Shown piece after piece: positions 37,862-49,061 of a stretch of 64,000 bases of DNA. Below the pieces are notes generated by a model, which ran no database searches, had not been told where the DNA came from, and saw only the letters and a list, made by a program, of their open reading frames with translations. The position numbers were made by a program, and so were the translations under genes. This stretch comes from Protula sp. h YS-2021 (Eukaryota > Annelida > Polychaeta > Sabellida > Serpulidae): assembly GCA_949752745.1 (NCBI GenBank), contig OX457028.1:5886095-5950094 (forward strand), written 5' to 3'. The stretch's first letter is position 1. Each line of letters opens with the position of its first letter.

Positions 37862-38778
37862 AAATCACACTTTGGGTGTTTCGAATAAAACGCGCAAGAA
37901 TTCTGAATTTCGACTGCAAGAAAACCGGGTAAAAATGAAAGAAATGATAGACAAATATGGAAGAACTATGGCAAAAACAGCTCATACTCGGAACATCAGA
38001 GAAACTGAAACTTGAAACTTTTGTTAAACCTCATACCGTTTTCGAGATAAATTATTGCTTTTCCTAAATAACGTTTTTTTGCGATTTGACCTTGAAAATC
38101 AAGGTCCAAAATTTTTATCGGGTGCCTCAGAACACATTGTCCTCTATACATGTGCCAAGGTTGGCTTTTCTAACTTCATCCGCTTTGCAGTAGATATTTG
38201 GAAACCGAAAGAATTTTTTTTCGAATTTTACCTTGACCAGTAAAGTCAAGGTCAAAATTTTTGTCAGGTCCACCACTTCAGATAACCTTCCATACATGTG
38301 CCAAGTTAGGTTGGTATAGCTTCAGTGGTCTTGGAAAAGATATCTGGAAACCGATTCGGCGGAAGAATAAAATAATTAAAAAAGGGAGGAAAAAAGGTAA
38401 GAATTCGAGGCAATCCATCTCCATTTGGTATTTTCAATACCAAGTGGGAATTACTAGCATTCACATTTAATGATTGAAAAACATAGGTCCAAATCACAGC
38501 TTTTATGCCACCCTAAGATAAAAATAAAGCAGTGATTTGTATTAAGGGTGAGGATCACATTCTGCTGTTCTGTTCTTCTCTGGAGCTTAAATATTGTATT
38601 TATATAACATTTGATAATTAAGCAAAATAGAATTCGATTTTAATACTAGACGGTTTAAAATAAAACATAACTGCTAAACTTCGATACATTAAAATTCTTT
38701 TTTTTTTTAATTTAGGCCGCACTTCCCTAGAACACGGATGGTATAAAAATGACAAGTAAAACGCCCAAAGTGTGATTT
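37862..38778. mobile_element. MITE-like element containing the dispersed repeat, right copy
   Basis: The 917-bp segment starts with AAATCACACTTTGGGTGTTT and ends with its inverted copy (one mismatch). The inner part (38030-38757) is the same dispersed repeat as at 27835-28505. No coding capacity was found. No clear target-site duplication was seen, so the type of element is open. Confidence 0.65.
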
Positions 38779-41700
38779 TACTTATTTAGAAGATGTCACC
38801 ATTTATTTATGTGAGAGCGCTTGACTTCTGCAGGTCTTCTCAATAAACGTGAAGGTACAAGTAGCAAGAACCGCAAAAATATTAGTATCTAAATGAGACT
38901 CTATGCTCTTGCTTCCCTTGATCTCCAGGAAATGTTGACGTAAACACTATTTGTAAATGTTATATGACCATGTAGTGTAGCAACACTGTGATTTATTCTA
39001 GTTCAAGCAGTTTCTGGTAGTGCACATTATGGTTAAAATAATGGCACTTGAAACATACATTCGTGCTTAGATTAGTGCATTGAGGATCGTTCTCTTTAAA
39101 GGAGTTTACGCTGTGGAGTTACTTTTAGAGTTCAAGATATTTACATCTGTGCCTCAGAACTCAAGAACTATGTTTATGTTATCACAGTTTTTATGCTATT
39201 CGTCTTGTAATATCTGTATGTGCCAAGCTAAGTATCAACTTCGTTTAGATGGCACTATTTCCATTCCGTACTCGAAATCTACCGCAGATAGGAAGATTCC
39301 TTCCGAAATACAATCTTTGTTTGCTATTATTTCAAACTCCTAGTCTAGGAAAGAACACAACTAATCAACGGCATGGTAACAGAGCTTGCTTTCCTACCAA
39401 AATGGTATCAAAGCAAAAGCTGCGCCATATCATTTTATGAAAAACAACATTGCTATCAGACCTCACTTAGCGATGATTTTTGATAGATTTTGAAGATCCG
39501 AGATACATCTCTATCATGCTGCAGGTCAACTACTTTTTCAAAATTTAACAAAATGAGTCAATCACAGATTGACCAATTTTAATTAACGTGTATGATTTTT
39601 GAAATAACTAATTTTTACGAATTGTGGCTAGTCTATTGGTGATGGGATCAAAATGAGAATTTACAGTTACATTAACCGCTGTACTTGGAGAGTTCGAAAC
39701 ACCTTATCTTTTGGCGAAAGCCCTCCAAATGCATTACAGTCTTAAAATATCTGTAAAATATCCAAAAATAAGATTAGCAGTTTTAAAAGTTCTTCCAATG
39801 TGGAGCATCAAAGCAATCCGAGTAAAATACAAAGAAAATAGCAAGTTATTTTAGTAGATATTGCTACTTATCTTCGGGAAATCACCAAAAAAAGCAATAG
39901 CCAGGAAGTAATAATTTCTGCTACCTCTAACGAAAAGTTTAGGACATTTCATCTAAAATCATGGATAATACGTTTAAAAAGTAAACATTCAGGTCAATAT
40001 TTGTCAAATCGAAAAGGTATGCATTTATTATTACTTTTAACAAAAACTTTGAGATAATCAGACTAAAAGTCAGGTACGATTTTTGAAAATTTAACACTGT
40101 ACATACGCATACGATTCAAGCCAAATGCTTTTGTAAATTTCTTAAGATAACTCTTCCTTGCTAGTTGTGTTTAAAATGTACATTGATTCACGGCAAATGC
40201 TTTTGTAAATTTCTGAAGATAATGCTTCCTTAGAAGATGTGACTAAAATGTATCTAATATCTCATACTGGTAATCATAAGAACAAGGAATCATATTGTTT
40301 AATTATCTATAAAGCATGGGTGGAAGGCTTTTAGATTTTAAAACATCACACCGAAAAGCTTGCCAAATTTACAAACAAACTGCTTGATACTACTATGTGG
40401 TTAAAAAATACGTGTTCAGTGTTGAACATTTTATTATAATATGAGGAAATGTAACGATGAAGAGAATTTTATTGAGCCATTTTGAAATTTTATGGATATA
40501 CCATGGAGCTCGGCGCTTTAAGCATTGCTGGTTGCTGGTAGAACAGTAAATGAGTTACGTAGCAATGGGTGCGTTTAGTGTTCTTTCATAAGTACCCAAA
40601 TCCGTGATCTATCACTATTATGACAGAAGCACTACACACACATATAATATGCGTTCGTCAAGAATTTGTCAAAATGTTGTCGAATTGACAAGAGACTGAC
40701 TAGACTGTCTTGTCCATTTGACGATGCAAAACTCAACAAAATGGAATAAAAAATTGTCAACACTTTGTCATTCGTCAGCTTACACCCTGTAATTAATTCG
40801 TTATGCTAATAATTCGTCAATACTTTGTCAGAAACTCACCAGTCTAAACTTGTTAATTTGTACTAAATTCGTTACATTCATTGACGACCCTAAGCTTGTC
40901 AATCTTACGAATCCTAACGTAACACTCTAACTTTGTCAAAAAATTTTCTTTCACTGGCTTCACATTTTCTTGTCATATTTGTCAAATGCTAATTTGTAAT
41001 TTATCAATATCTTGTCACAAATTCGTCAAAATATCAGTGAAAGTGATTGAAGAACTATCCGAATGAAGAATATTGGACAAAGTCATTACGATTTGAAAAC
41101 ATATAATAACGCCATTGTCAAAGAGCCTTGTAGCCAACCAGGTTAATCAAGTATAATAAGAATGATCAGGGACATTGTTTTGTCCGAATCTGGAACGTAG
41201 TCACTGCAAAGATCTTCAGTGCGACAATTTTATTTGGGAGTCAGCCAACAAGTATTTTTAATAAACACTTACCTGAGAACCATTCAGACTTAAATTTATG
41301 TCAAACCGATTAAAATTATGAGATTAGCAACATTTGCAACAGTGCCTCGAAAAAATAAATTGGTTAAAAGTCATATTTTCAAAAAAAAACCACCATGGGA
41401 ATAGTTATAAAAGTTGAAAGTAATCCAACGAAAAATCATACAAGCGTTTTGAAAACTAGTGCCAAATTTTAAATGCGACCGTGTGACAATTTTGATGAAG
41501 TCATGAATAGCATAATGGTATTGTAAGTTAGAGGCATTTTACTGATTTTTATGTAAAATTGTGTGATTAAAATTCCCGTATTCTTTAATTTAATAACTAA
41601 TATCGTTTATTTACTGATTTCTGAAGTGTTGACTGAAGTGAATTTCTTTTTGACTTCTATAAAAGATTAAATTTTGGAGGCAGAGGCATCCCTAGGCCTG

Positions 41701-43693
41701 AAATTCCCACGTCAGTCCTTTCACAACAAATTGGTCTAGTTGACAAACTAATGGAAAGTTTCTGACAATTTTACGAAAGTTTCTGAAAAGTTTTACAGTA
41801 TTGTAGTCTATAATATGGCTTACTTATGCATCGGTATGCTGTAGATTTTTATGGTTAAATTAAACATTAAAATAATACAATTCATTCACTATTTTTTATT
41901 AAAAGTCAATAAGTGCACAGCACGCATTCTTCAGAGCAGTGGTCGATAACACAATTTTCAAAACTTTCAAAAGCATTTTACAAATTTAACAACTTATTTC
42001 AAAATAGGCAGAGAATATATGTGCGCTTACATTGTGTTTTATCCATTAAACAAATTTATAAGATGTGATATGTGAAACTTCTAGTAATATTAATTAAAGC
42101 TATGAAATCTTAGAAAGAATGCCCGCGAATTTGAAGTTGTTTTGGAAAGGATGTAACACCATGGTGACGAAGTACTTGACAAATTTAAGGTAGGTTTCTG
42201 AGATGTTAGCTGCAAGTGTTTGTTGTGGATTGACAGGGTATTGGTCAGAAACTCGTCAAGACCATGACGAGATCAAACTTGTGAAACACAATCAATTGTC
42301 AAGTTCTTGATTAACCACTCAATTATGTGTGCATAACTATGCCTTATTTATCCAAATTGAATTGAAATTAACTCTTTTCCCTGCTCGATACTTCCAAGTA
42401 CTGTGTTATTGCTTGTGTGTAGCATAGCAACGTTTGTTTCGCAAGGCAAAGGCGTTTCGTAAGAAAGCTCTGGTTAGAGTGACGTACTGTAATATCTCTG
42501 ACCTTAATCAATTTGAAAATTCAGTTCCTTAGAGCTTCAGAACTACAGTGATTGTCTGTATTTTATTTTTCAGGAGTGCATTGTCACTTGATAGTAAAAT
42601 AATTATATATAAAAAAACAGGACAAAATCAGATATCAACATCCACAGAATTACAGAGAAAAATGCTTTGCACGGGTGCGTAAAACATATCTTTCATATAA
42701 CTTTACTGAATGTACAAATGGCATATGATTAACTGAGCTCAGTTTCATAACATATTGAATGGTGTTAATTATTCTGTTTTCTTTCTCATTCTGTTTTCTC
42801 ATGTATACTGAATTTTATTCACAAATAGTTCAGCGGGAATGGCGTTACTCACCCTTATTTGTCAGATACAGACTTCAAAAATTATAAAGGAAAGGCACAG
42901 TAACAACATCACTCGTTGATTGGTTGTTAATCGGTGTGTCATTGATTGGTTTACAGGTGTCATCAGTGAGCTGTTTTCCCCATAGTGTACCGTCCAGGAT
43001 CCCCCAAAAGTAATAGTTAATATGCAAACCACGTCAAATGATGATCCGAATAAGCAAGCCTTGTGTTTGTTAATCAGGTATCAGTTTTGTCCACGATAGA
43101 CCACATAAACTGCCTTTAATTCTACAGCCTTAGTTCTATAACCTATTTAGCACTGCATAGCTACAGGACGTTGCATAACACTCAGAAATGCTAAAGCTGA
43201 AGCAGGATTGTAGTTTTAAAAACTTCGAAACAAAACTTATTTTGCATGTCTTGTTTTTGAAACTGCTGTCGTTAAAGGATTAGTATTTGTCGACGTATCC
43301 GTGTCCTGGAAAATGGAAAAATTCCGAATGCAATTCTGCGATATTGAGCCCATTGCGCGACAGCCAGCAATGCAGTTTGCAGTTGTGTTAATCGTACATT
43401 ACACAACAAGTAAAATCTCAATAACGATAACAATAGGCAAAAACTTCAATTAGTCAAGCACATCTTATAATTTAATCAGATTTAGTGAAACCCTTGATCT
43501 CACTAATTTAATAAGCGCACATAACTTTGCAGACAGTAGAGTCGTTTAAAAGTATATATTCTAACTGGCCCCAATTTGCCTTGGGATCTGAATCTGGCCT
43601 GCAGCAATTTTCCTCTTAAGTATTCAGCTATGACACTTGCTGCCAGAACCATTACATACACAACAGATACTGAAAATGTAAGTATGCTTAAAT
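38779..43693. other. Non-coding stretch with TTGTCA-rich block
   Basis: I found no supported gene in about 4.9 kb. Between about 40660 and 41040 the motif TTGTCA (or its complement TGACAA) recurs many times at irregular spacing, and it recurs more sparsely up to 42300. Elsewhere the sequence is ordinary AT-rich DNA. Confidence 0.5.
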
Positions 43694-43699
43694 GTTACG
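43694..43699. repeat. Target-site duplication, left (GTTACG)
   Basis: GTTACG directly precedes the AGTAGTAGGG terminus and is identical to the six bases after the right terminus. Confidence 0.92.
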
Positions 43700-44075
43700 A
43701 GTAGTAGGGAAATGACAGTTCTACCACAGCCCCCCCCCCCAGGTGTCGACTAAGGACCCCCCTAGGGCTAAAAAATTTTGAGGACCCCCCTAGGGCTAAG
43801 AAAATTTGAGGACCCCCCCTAGGGGTCGACTGAGGACCCCCCCTAGGGCTAAGAAAATTTGAGGATCCCCCCCCCCCGGGCTAAGAAAATTTTGTGATTT
43901 CAGCATGGTTATATGTTTCAGACGATTCTCAACCAATTTTGGTTTGTATGACCCCCCCCTAGGGGTTGACGGTAAGAAAATGTGAGGACCCCCCCAGGGG
44001 TAAGACAATTTGGTGATTCAGCACAGTTATATGTTTCAGGCCATTCTGAGCAACTTTGGTTTGTAGACATTTTAC
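43700..44075 (+). repeat. Left terminal inverted repeat with C-runs
   Basis: The outer 32 bases match the inverse of the right end exactly. Inside, short units with C-runs and CTAGGG(G) alternate with two longer units carrying GTGATTTCAGCA and GTTATATGTTTCAG, inverse to the right-end units. It is shorter than the right side because it has fewer internal units. Confidence 0.9.
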
Positions 44076-44096
44076 AATTTGACGAAGTGTGAGTGG

Positions 44097-44105
44097 TATA
44101 AAAGG
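44097..44105 (+). promoter_or_regulatory. TATA box of the zinc-finger/polymerase unit
   Basis: TATAAAAGG lies 67 bases before the ATG at 44164, directly inside the left inverted repeat. Confidence 0.75.
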
Positions 44106-44163
44106 GGCTGTATGAGAACCTATTTCAAGCATTTCAGTTCAAGCAATTGATGTGACAGCAACA

Positions 44164-44520
44164 ATGGCTGATAGTTCAGACTCACGAGTCTTTTGCCATG
44201 AGTGTTATGCAACATTTCCATCAGTGGAATTGTTGGAGTCGCATACATGTGCTGAAAATGAGATGACAACTGTTGTGAAACGTGCTATTGAAGAGCTTGA
44301 TCGACAGAATGAAGCAAAGAGACGAAAGATGGAGCAAGATGGCATTTTCATACCGAGTTCAGTTCTCTGCCATGGATGTAATGTAATACTTCCCTCAATG
44401 GATGTGTTTGATGTGCATACATGCACTCCACCTCAGGAAGAACAAACTGTAAAGAGACGAAAGACGGGACAAGAAAATGACACCAAATGCAGAAGGTATC
44501 ATGATAGAACAATTGGATAA
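44164..44520 (+). CDS. Zinc-finger protein, possibly N-terminal part of the polymerase
   Basis: The first ATG after the TATA box (44164) opens 118 codons with two related zinc-finger-like units ([19 protein letters not shown] and [19 protein letters not shown]), each C-x2-C-x12-H-x-C, joined by a charged helix with nuclear-localisation-like KRRK clusters. The frame overlaps the polymerase frame by 44 bases, shifted by one. Polymerases of this kind can carry N-terminal zinc fingers, so either this is a separate DNA-binding protein or one frameshift split a single gene. I favour the split but cannot decide. Confidence 0.7.
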   Translation: MADSSDSRVFCHECYATFPSVELLESHTCAENEMTTVVKRAIEELDRQNEAKRRKMEQDGIFIPSSVLCHGCNVILPSMDVFDVHTCTPPQEEQTVKRRKTGQENDTKCRRYHDRTIG

Positions 44521-47398
44521 TGCATTTATCAGCAGTCCAACGTATGCAGCGTACAATCCAGCGGATATTGATCATGACTTACCAACAGCCTATAAAGAAT
44601 TGTTTACCAAGTTTGATGAACATGAGCGACAAGGCTCTGGCTGGTTTCTGGATAATATACTGTACATTGAAGTACATACAGCTACGTTAGTACGTCTGGA
44701 AGCGAACAGTTTTATCCCGCTGCCGAAGAAAGTGAAGAATACGAAGGGCGTATTAAACATTCAGAATGATGACAACGAGTGTTTTATTTGGTCCGTTTTG
44801 GCTCACCTTCACCCTTCAACAACAAAAAATGCACATCGTTTAAATCAATACAGAGAGTTTGACATGGCATTTCCGACGCCGATTACTAGCATTCCAAAAT
44901 TTGAAAAGGAGAATGATATGTCTATCAACGTGTTTGGATATGAACATGATGTAGTTGTTCCAATACAACTGAGTCGAAACGTCAGTGCAAGGGAAAGTAA
45001 CTTGCTTATGATTAGCAATGGTAAGAAAAGGCATTACTGCTTGATCAAGAATTTCAGCAGACTTATGGCCTACCGATCAAAGCATGATGGTGCAGCTTTT
45101 TATTGTTTCAACTGTCTTCACGGGTTTATACGACAAGATCTTTTAGATGAGCATCGTGAAGTGTGTGGCAGGCATGGAGCGCAACGTTTATCATTTCCCA
45201 AGGAACCTTTCATCAAGTTCAAGAATATGGCTAAACAACAGCGAGCACCATTTGTAATTTATGCCGACTTTGAATGTTTCACGCAAAAGCGTGAAGGAGA
45301 CAAGTATCAACATCATCGTCCAAACAGCTTTGCCTATGTGGTTGTCAGTCAATATGAAACACGCGCACCAGTCGTGTATCGAGGAGACAATGCTGTAAAA
45401 GTCTTTTTAGACCATATGGTCAACGAGCGTGACCGTATTGTGTGCGGTTTAGAGATGCCGGTAGATATGGTGATGACCCATGAGGATCAAGAGAATTTTA
45501 AGAATGCCATCGATTGCTACATTTGTCATGAGCCTCTAGGAGCAGATCGTGTGAGAGATCATGACCATATCAATGGTAAATATCGCGGAGCAGCCAATAA
45601 TGAATGTAACCTACAATTTCGACTTAGAAAGGATAAGCAGGGGGATAAAGATTCTTTTATCATTCCTGTATTTTTCCACAATTTGCGAGGCTATGACAGC
45701 CACCTGATCATGGAGGAAATTGGGAAATTCAAAAATGAAACGATTACGGTCATTCCCAACACCATTGAGAAATATATTGCATTCACCATGAAATTTACAG
45801 ACAGCTTTCAGTCTATGAGTACCTCTCTACAGAAGTTAGTATCCAACCTTGCGGCAGAAGGGAAAGACAATTTCTACAACATGACGTCTCACATTCACGA
45901 TAGCGACCAACAAGATTTACTGCTGAGAAAGGGAGTGTACCCCTATGATTACGTGGATAAGTCATCGAAGTTTGCTGAAACACAACTGCCGTCCAAGGAC
46001 AACTTTTACAGTTTGCTCAGTGAAGAAGACATCAGCGACGAGGATTACGCGCATGCGCAGAAGGTGTGGGATACATTCAACTGTACTACATTTGGCGAAT
46101 ACCATGACCTATACCTGAAATCAGATGTGCTGCTGCTGGCTGACGTGTTTGAAAACTTTCGTCAAGTATGCCTTAACACATATGAATTGGATCCTGCCCA
46201 TTATTATACAGCACCAGGACTGTCGTGGGATGCTATGCTAAAAGCGACGAAGGTGAAGTTGGAATTAATCACTGACATTGATATGTACCAAATGGTTGAA
46301 CAAGGCCTACGCGGAGGAATATCTGTGATCACGCACAAGTACGCGAAAGCAAATAATCCCTACGTGTCATATTACAATTCTGAGATGCCAAACAACTCCT
46401 TGATGTACCTGGACGCAAAAAACCTGTATGGCTGGGCCATGTCGCAAAGCATGCCACGACGTGGATTTATGTGGGTGAGTGAGCCTGAATCCCTTGACTT
46501 TATGGATGTGACTGAAGATGACGACATTGGGTACATTTTAGAAGTGGATTTAGAATACCCACATACAATCCATGATTGTCATAATCACTACCCAGTGGCT
46601 CCAGAACGGAAATGCGTCAAAGTAGAAGAATTGTCCGAGTACAGTCAGAAGTTACGGAAAGATCTGAACATGAAAGGCAAACCTGGTGAAAAACTCATAC
46701 CTAACCTATACAACAAGAAGAAATATGTGCTTCATTATAGGAATTTGCAGCAGTACGTCTCACTGGGGTTGAAAGTTACCAAAGTACACCGTGCTATTAT
46801 GTTTGAACAGAGCAAATGGTTGGAGAAATACATTACCTTGAACACGGAAAAGAGAAAATTGGCCCAGAACCCATTTGAGAAAGACTTCTTCAAACTCATG
46901 AATAATTCTGTGTTCGGCAAAACCATGGAAAATGTGAGAAAGCGAATCAATGTCGAACTTGTTCACAAAGAAAAGCGCTTCAAGAAACTCGTGGCTAAAC
47001 CTTCTTTCCACAAATTTAAAATTTTCAACGAAGATTTGACCGCCGTACATTTACGCAAAGTGGATTTGCTTCTTGATAAGCCCATTCAAGTTGGCTGCAC
47101 CATTCTCGATCTCAGCAAAGTGCTTATGTTCGACTTTCATTACAATTACATCATGGTCAAGTATCCCAATGCCAAGTTGTTGTTCAGCGACACCGACAGT
47201 CTATGCTATGACATAGAAACGGAAGATATCTACAAAGATATGCATCAAGATGCTGACCTGTTTGACACAAGTGACTATCCGTCAGATCACTTCCTACATT
47301 CCAACGTGAACAAAAAAGTGCTTGGAAAAATGAAGGATGAGACGCCGGGCATCCCCATTGAAGAATTTGTTGGACTCAGACCGAAAATGTACAGTTAA
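44477..47398 (+). CDS. polB: Protein-primed family B DNA polymerase (C-terminus cut by a stop)
   Basis: This 973-residue frame replicates the element's DNA, by inference with a protein primer. The exonuclease motifs are visible: Exo[11 protein letters not shown] (near 261), Exo[15 protein letters not shown] (near 400) and Exo[16 protein letters not shown] (near 550). The polymerase motifs are [13 protein letters not shown] (A), [15 protein letters not shown] (B), [12 protein letters not shown] (C, with DTDS) and GLRPKMYS at the end. A zinc/HNH-like insertion with CYICHEPLG and [16 protein letters not shown] lies between ExoI and ExoII, as in endonuclease-VII-like folds, and a C2H2-like finger lies near 207-228. 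A TAA at 47396-47398 interrupts the frame, which continues in the same phase to 47617. Confidence 0.93.
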   Translation: MTPNAEGIMIEQLDNAFISSPTYAAYNPADIDHDLPTAYKELFTKFDEHERQGSGWFLDNILYIEVHTATLVRLEANSFIPLPKKVKNTKGVLNIQNDDNECFIWSVLAHLHPSTTKNAHRLNQYREFDMAFPTPITSIPKFEKENDMSINVFGYEHDVVVPIQLSRNVSARESNLLMISNGKKRHYCLIKNFSRLMAYRSKHDGAAFYCFNCLHGFIRQDLLDEHREVCGRHGAQRLSFPKEPFIKFKNMAKQQRAPFVIYADFECFTQKREGDKYQHHRPNSFAYVVVSQYETRAPVVYRGDNAVKVFLDHMVNERDRIVCGLEMPVDMVMTHEDQENFKNAIDCYICHEPLGADRVRDHDHINGKYRGAANNECNLQFRLRKDKQGDKDSFIIPVFFHNLRGYDSHLIMEEIGKFKNETITVIPNTIEKYIAFTMKFTDSFQSMSTSLQKLVSNLAAEGKDNFYNMTSHIHDSDQQDLLLRKGVYPYDYVDKSSKFAETQLPSKDNFYSLLSEEDISDEDYAHAQKVWDTFNCTTFGEYHDLYLKSDVLLLADVFENFRQVCLNTYELDPAHYYTAPGLSWDAMLKATKVKLELITDIDMYQMVEQGLRGGISVITHKYAKANNPYVSYYNSEMPNNSLMYLDAKNLYGWAMSQSMPRRGFMWVSEPESLDFMDVTEDDDIGYILEVDLEYPHTIHDCHNHYPVAPERKCVKVEELSEYSQKLRKDLNMKGKPGEKLIPNLYNKKKYVLHYRNLQQYVSLGLKVTKVHRAIMFEQSKWLEKYITLNTEKRKLAQNPFEKDFFKLMNNSVFGKTMENVRKRINVELVHKEKRFKKLVAKPSFHKFKIFNEDLTAVHLRKVDLLLDKPIQVGCTILDLSKVLMFDFHYNYIMVKYPNAKLLFSDTDSLCYDIETEDIYKDMHQDADLFDTSDYPSDHFLHSNVNKKVLGKMKDETPGIPIEEFVGLRPKMYS

Positions 47399-47617
47399 AT
47401 GTATGGTAGGAAAGAAAAACATACGACCAAAGGCATCACTCGAGCTTGTCAAAGACGTATGCAACATGTACTTTTTTCGGAGAAGTTGAAGAAAGTAGCC
47501 CTCTCTCCATATGACGACAAGCGGTACGTGCCTATGATGGCTATTCCACCTTGGTGCATGGACATTACAAAGCAAGGTTATAAAAGGGGGAGGTCCTCCA
47601 ACGTAAGAGTTATTTGA
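47399..47617 (+). pseudogene. Detached C-terminal segment of the DNA polymerase
   Basis: Seventy-two codons follow the TAA at 47396-47398 in the same reading phase and look like the normal basic C-terminus of this polymerase family (SPYDDKRYVPM). The stop therefore probably truncates the enzyme. The end of this segment overlaps the TATA box of the next gene. Readthrough cannot be excluded. Confidence 0.7.
47579..47587 (+). promoter_or_regulatory. TATA box of the PC4-like gene
   Basis: TATAAAAGG lies 62 bases before the ATG at 47641, inside the end of the polymerase frame. The same nonamer is used for the polymerase unit. Confidence 0.75.
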
Positions 47618-47640
47618 GGTGTGAACATTGAAGCGTGAAC

Positions 47641-48009
47641 ATGGAACGTGAAAGTCGTAAAAGATCTGCAACTGATATGGATACTCTTGCAGATACAGTG
47701 AAAGACTTAAAAGTGAAAAATCCTACCACCACCATCAAGAAATTGAAAGTGGAGACGACGGCGACGACGGTACCAACACCACAGTCGTGGGATGGAATGC
47801 TTTCTATAGGAAATGGAAAGTATATCAGGATTATGAAACAAAGCAATGAAGGAGTGGTAAACATTCGCAAGTACCTGAGAGATGAGGGGACTGGAAGAAA
47901 CCGTCCTACGAAAAAGGGAATTTTGCTGACAATACCTGAATGGAAAATGTTGAAGAAGCAAGTGAAAGAAGTGGATAAAAGGCTTCGCAGACAAGAAGAC
48001 AGCGCATAA
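47641..48009 (+). CDS. PC4/SUB1-like single-stranded-DNA-binding protein
   Basis: The ATG at 47641 opens 122 codons. After a basic N-terminal tail (RKRSATD) the C-terminal half matches the PC4 (transcription coactivator p15) pattern: an IGNGKYIRI strand, VVNIRKYL, a loop with GRNRPTKKGILLTI, then a helix EWKMLKKQVKEV. PC4-type proteins bind single-stranded DNA and promote transcription. Such a protein could assist replication or late transcription of the element; that is inference. Confidence 0.75.
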   Translation: MERESRKRSATDMDTLADTVKDLKVKNPTTTIKKLKVETTATTVPTPQSWDGMLSIGNGKYIRIMKQSNEGVVNIRKYLRDEGTGRNRPTKKGILLTIPEWKMLKKQVKEVDKRLRRQEDSA

Positions 48010-48023
48010 CAAGGTGAAAAATC

Positions 48024-48218
48024 ATGAATGCATACATGTTGAAGAATAGTGCTTACCTTACTGTAAATGAGAGGAATGAAGTCATAATAGGTTCTCGAAC
48101 AAGCTATCATCGGTTTAAACCAGAAGTGTGGAAAGACTTTAAAAACATACCGCTTGAAGCTGGGTTTGAACGCAGACTTGAAAATAAAGTGGAAGTGTTT
48201 GTGACTGAAACTGTCTGA
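48024..48218 (+). CDS. Small unknown protein, possible PC4-fold relative
   Basis: This 64-codon frame starts with ATG 14 bases after the PC4-like stop. The middle (YHRFKPEVWKDFKNI) resembles the strand-turn-helix of PC4-type domains, and also the N-terminal half of the minus-strand PC4-like gene at 53608. The similarity is weak. AATAAA signals follow near 48417 and 48449. Confidence 0.5.
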   Translation: MNAYMLKNSAYLTVNERNEVIIGSRTSYHRFKPEVWKDFKNIPLEAGFERRLENKVEVFVTETV

Positions 48219-48623
48219 ACACGAAGATGTTAAAATGATAAAGTTTGGTAATGGACAGTGCTATGCTAGTTTTCATAGCATTTACAAACGTGGATGTAAT
48301 GTCTAAGATACATATATTAATTTAGATTGGTATGAATGGCATTTGTTTATCGATGTATTGAATGGGTTTGTAAAATAAGTGTTTTGAAATGTAACTAATT
48401 CCTCATGCTATGTTTTGAATAAAGAAGAATGTAAAATAATGTATAACACAATAAAAAGAAAACTTGTATAGAACTGCCTTGTTTATATTCATAATAAATG
48501 AACATTGACAATTACCACAACTAATACACCATGAATAAAATAATGTCTATATACAAAATCCTTTACCTATTATGAATGACATTTACCACACCTTAACTAA
48601 TACAACATAGTGATCTATATACA
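48219..48623. other. Convergence zone between the two gene sets
   Basis: Very AT-rich, without coding support. Contains AATAAA on the plus strand (near 48417 and 48449) where the plus-strand unit should be polyadenylated. The direct repeat AAAATAATG(T/G)...TCTATATACAAAATC occurs at about 48538-48562 and 48630-48662. Confidence 0.7.
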
Positions 48624-49061
48624 TCAATAAAATAATGGTTTATAATGTCTATATACAAAATCTTTGACTACAAAATCACCATCACTTCTTCTTAATACAT
48701 CAATGATTTCAAAAGGACTATGTCCTCGAGCTCTTTGAATTATATAATACACACAATAAAATCCACATGTAGATGATATCGGTGTTTGTAATGGAACTGA
48801 ATTATACATGAAATTAAACTTTAAAAACTTATTCAAACGACTGTCTATAGGTAAAAGTCCATAAGAGTCAAAATATTCTACAGGGTCTTTGTCATAATAT
48901 ACTGCCACCCAATGCTCTCCTGGCTCATCATGATCGTCTGTGTTGATGACATAGGCACCGCGTTGTAAAGATGGTAACTGATCCATGGCAAACACACCTT
49001 GAAACAAGTCTTTTGTCGCGGCATCATGGAATAGGATGGCTTCTATCCGCTTCGTGTTCAT
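48624..49061 (-). CDS. pro: Adenain-like cysteine protease
   Basis: This 145-residue protein is predicted to mature the structural proteins. It shows the adenovirus-protease/Ulp1-type triad: His in GEHWVAVYYDKD, Asp in EYFDSYG and Cys in STCGFYCVYYI, in the usual order and spacing. It looks intact. The ATG overlaps the stop of the capsid frame by four bases (ATGA), so the two are tightly coupled. Polintons and adintoviruses encode this protease. Confidence 0.9.
   Translation of the reverse strand: MNTKRIEAILFHDAATKDLFQGVFAMDQLPSLQRGAYVINTDDHDEPGEHWVAVYYDKDPVEYFDSYGLLPIDSRLNKFLKFNFMYNSVPLQTPISSTCGFYCVYYIIQRARGHSPFEIIDVLRRSDGDFVVKDFVYRHYKPLFY

Noticed and set aside
39080..39440. Two overlapping plus-strand frames
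   Set aside because: No domain, no splice sites and ordinary composition; treated as chance.
43796..44008. Gly/Pro-rich minus-strand frame in the left inverted repeat, and its counterparts at 55279-55912
   Set aside because: These are translations of G/C-run repeat units, not genes.
44205..44426. Minus-strand frames opposite the zinc-finger and polymerase genes
   Set aside because: Antisense shadows without start context or domains.
47610..48110. Long minus-strand frame opposite the PC4-like gene
   Set aside because: It is the antisense shadow of a gene with its own TATA box and recognisable domain on the plus strand.
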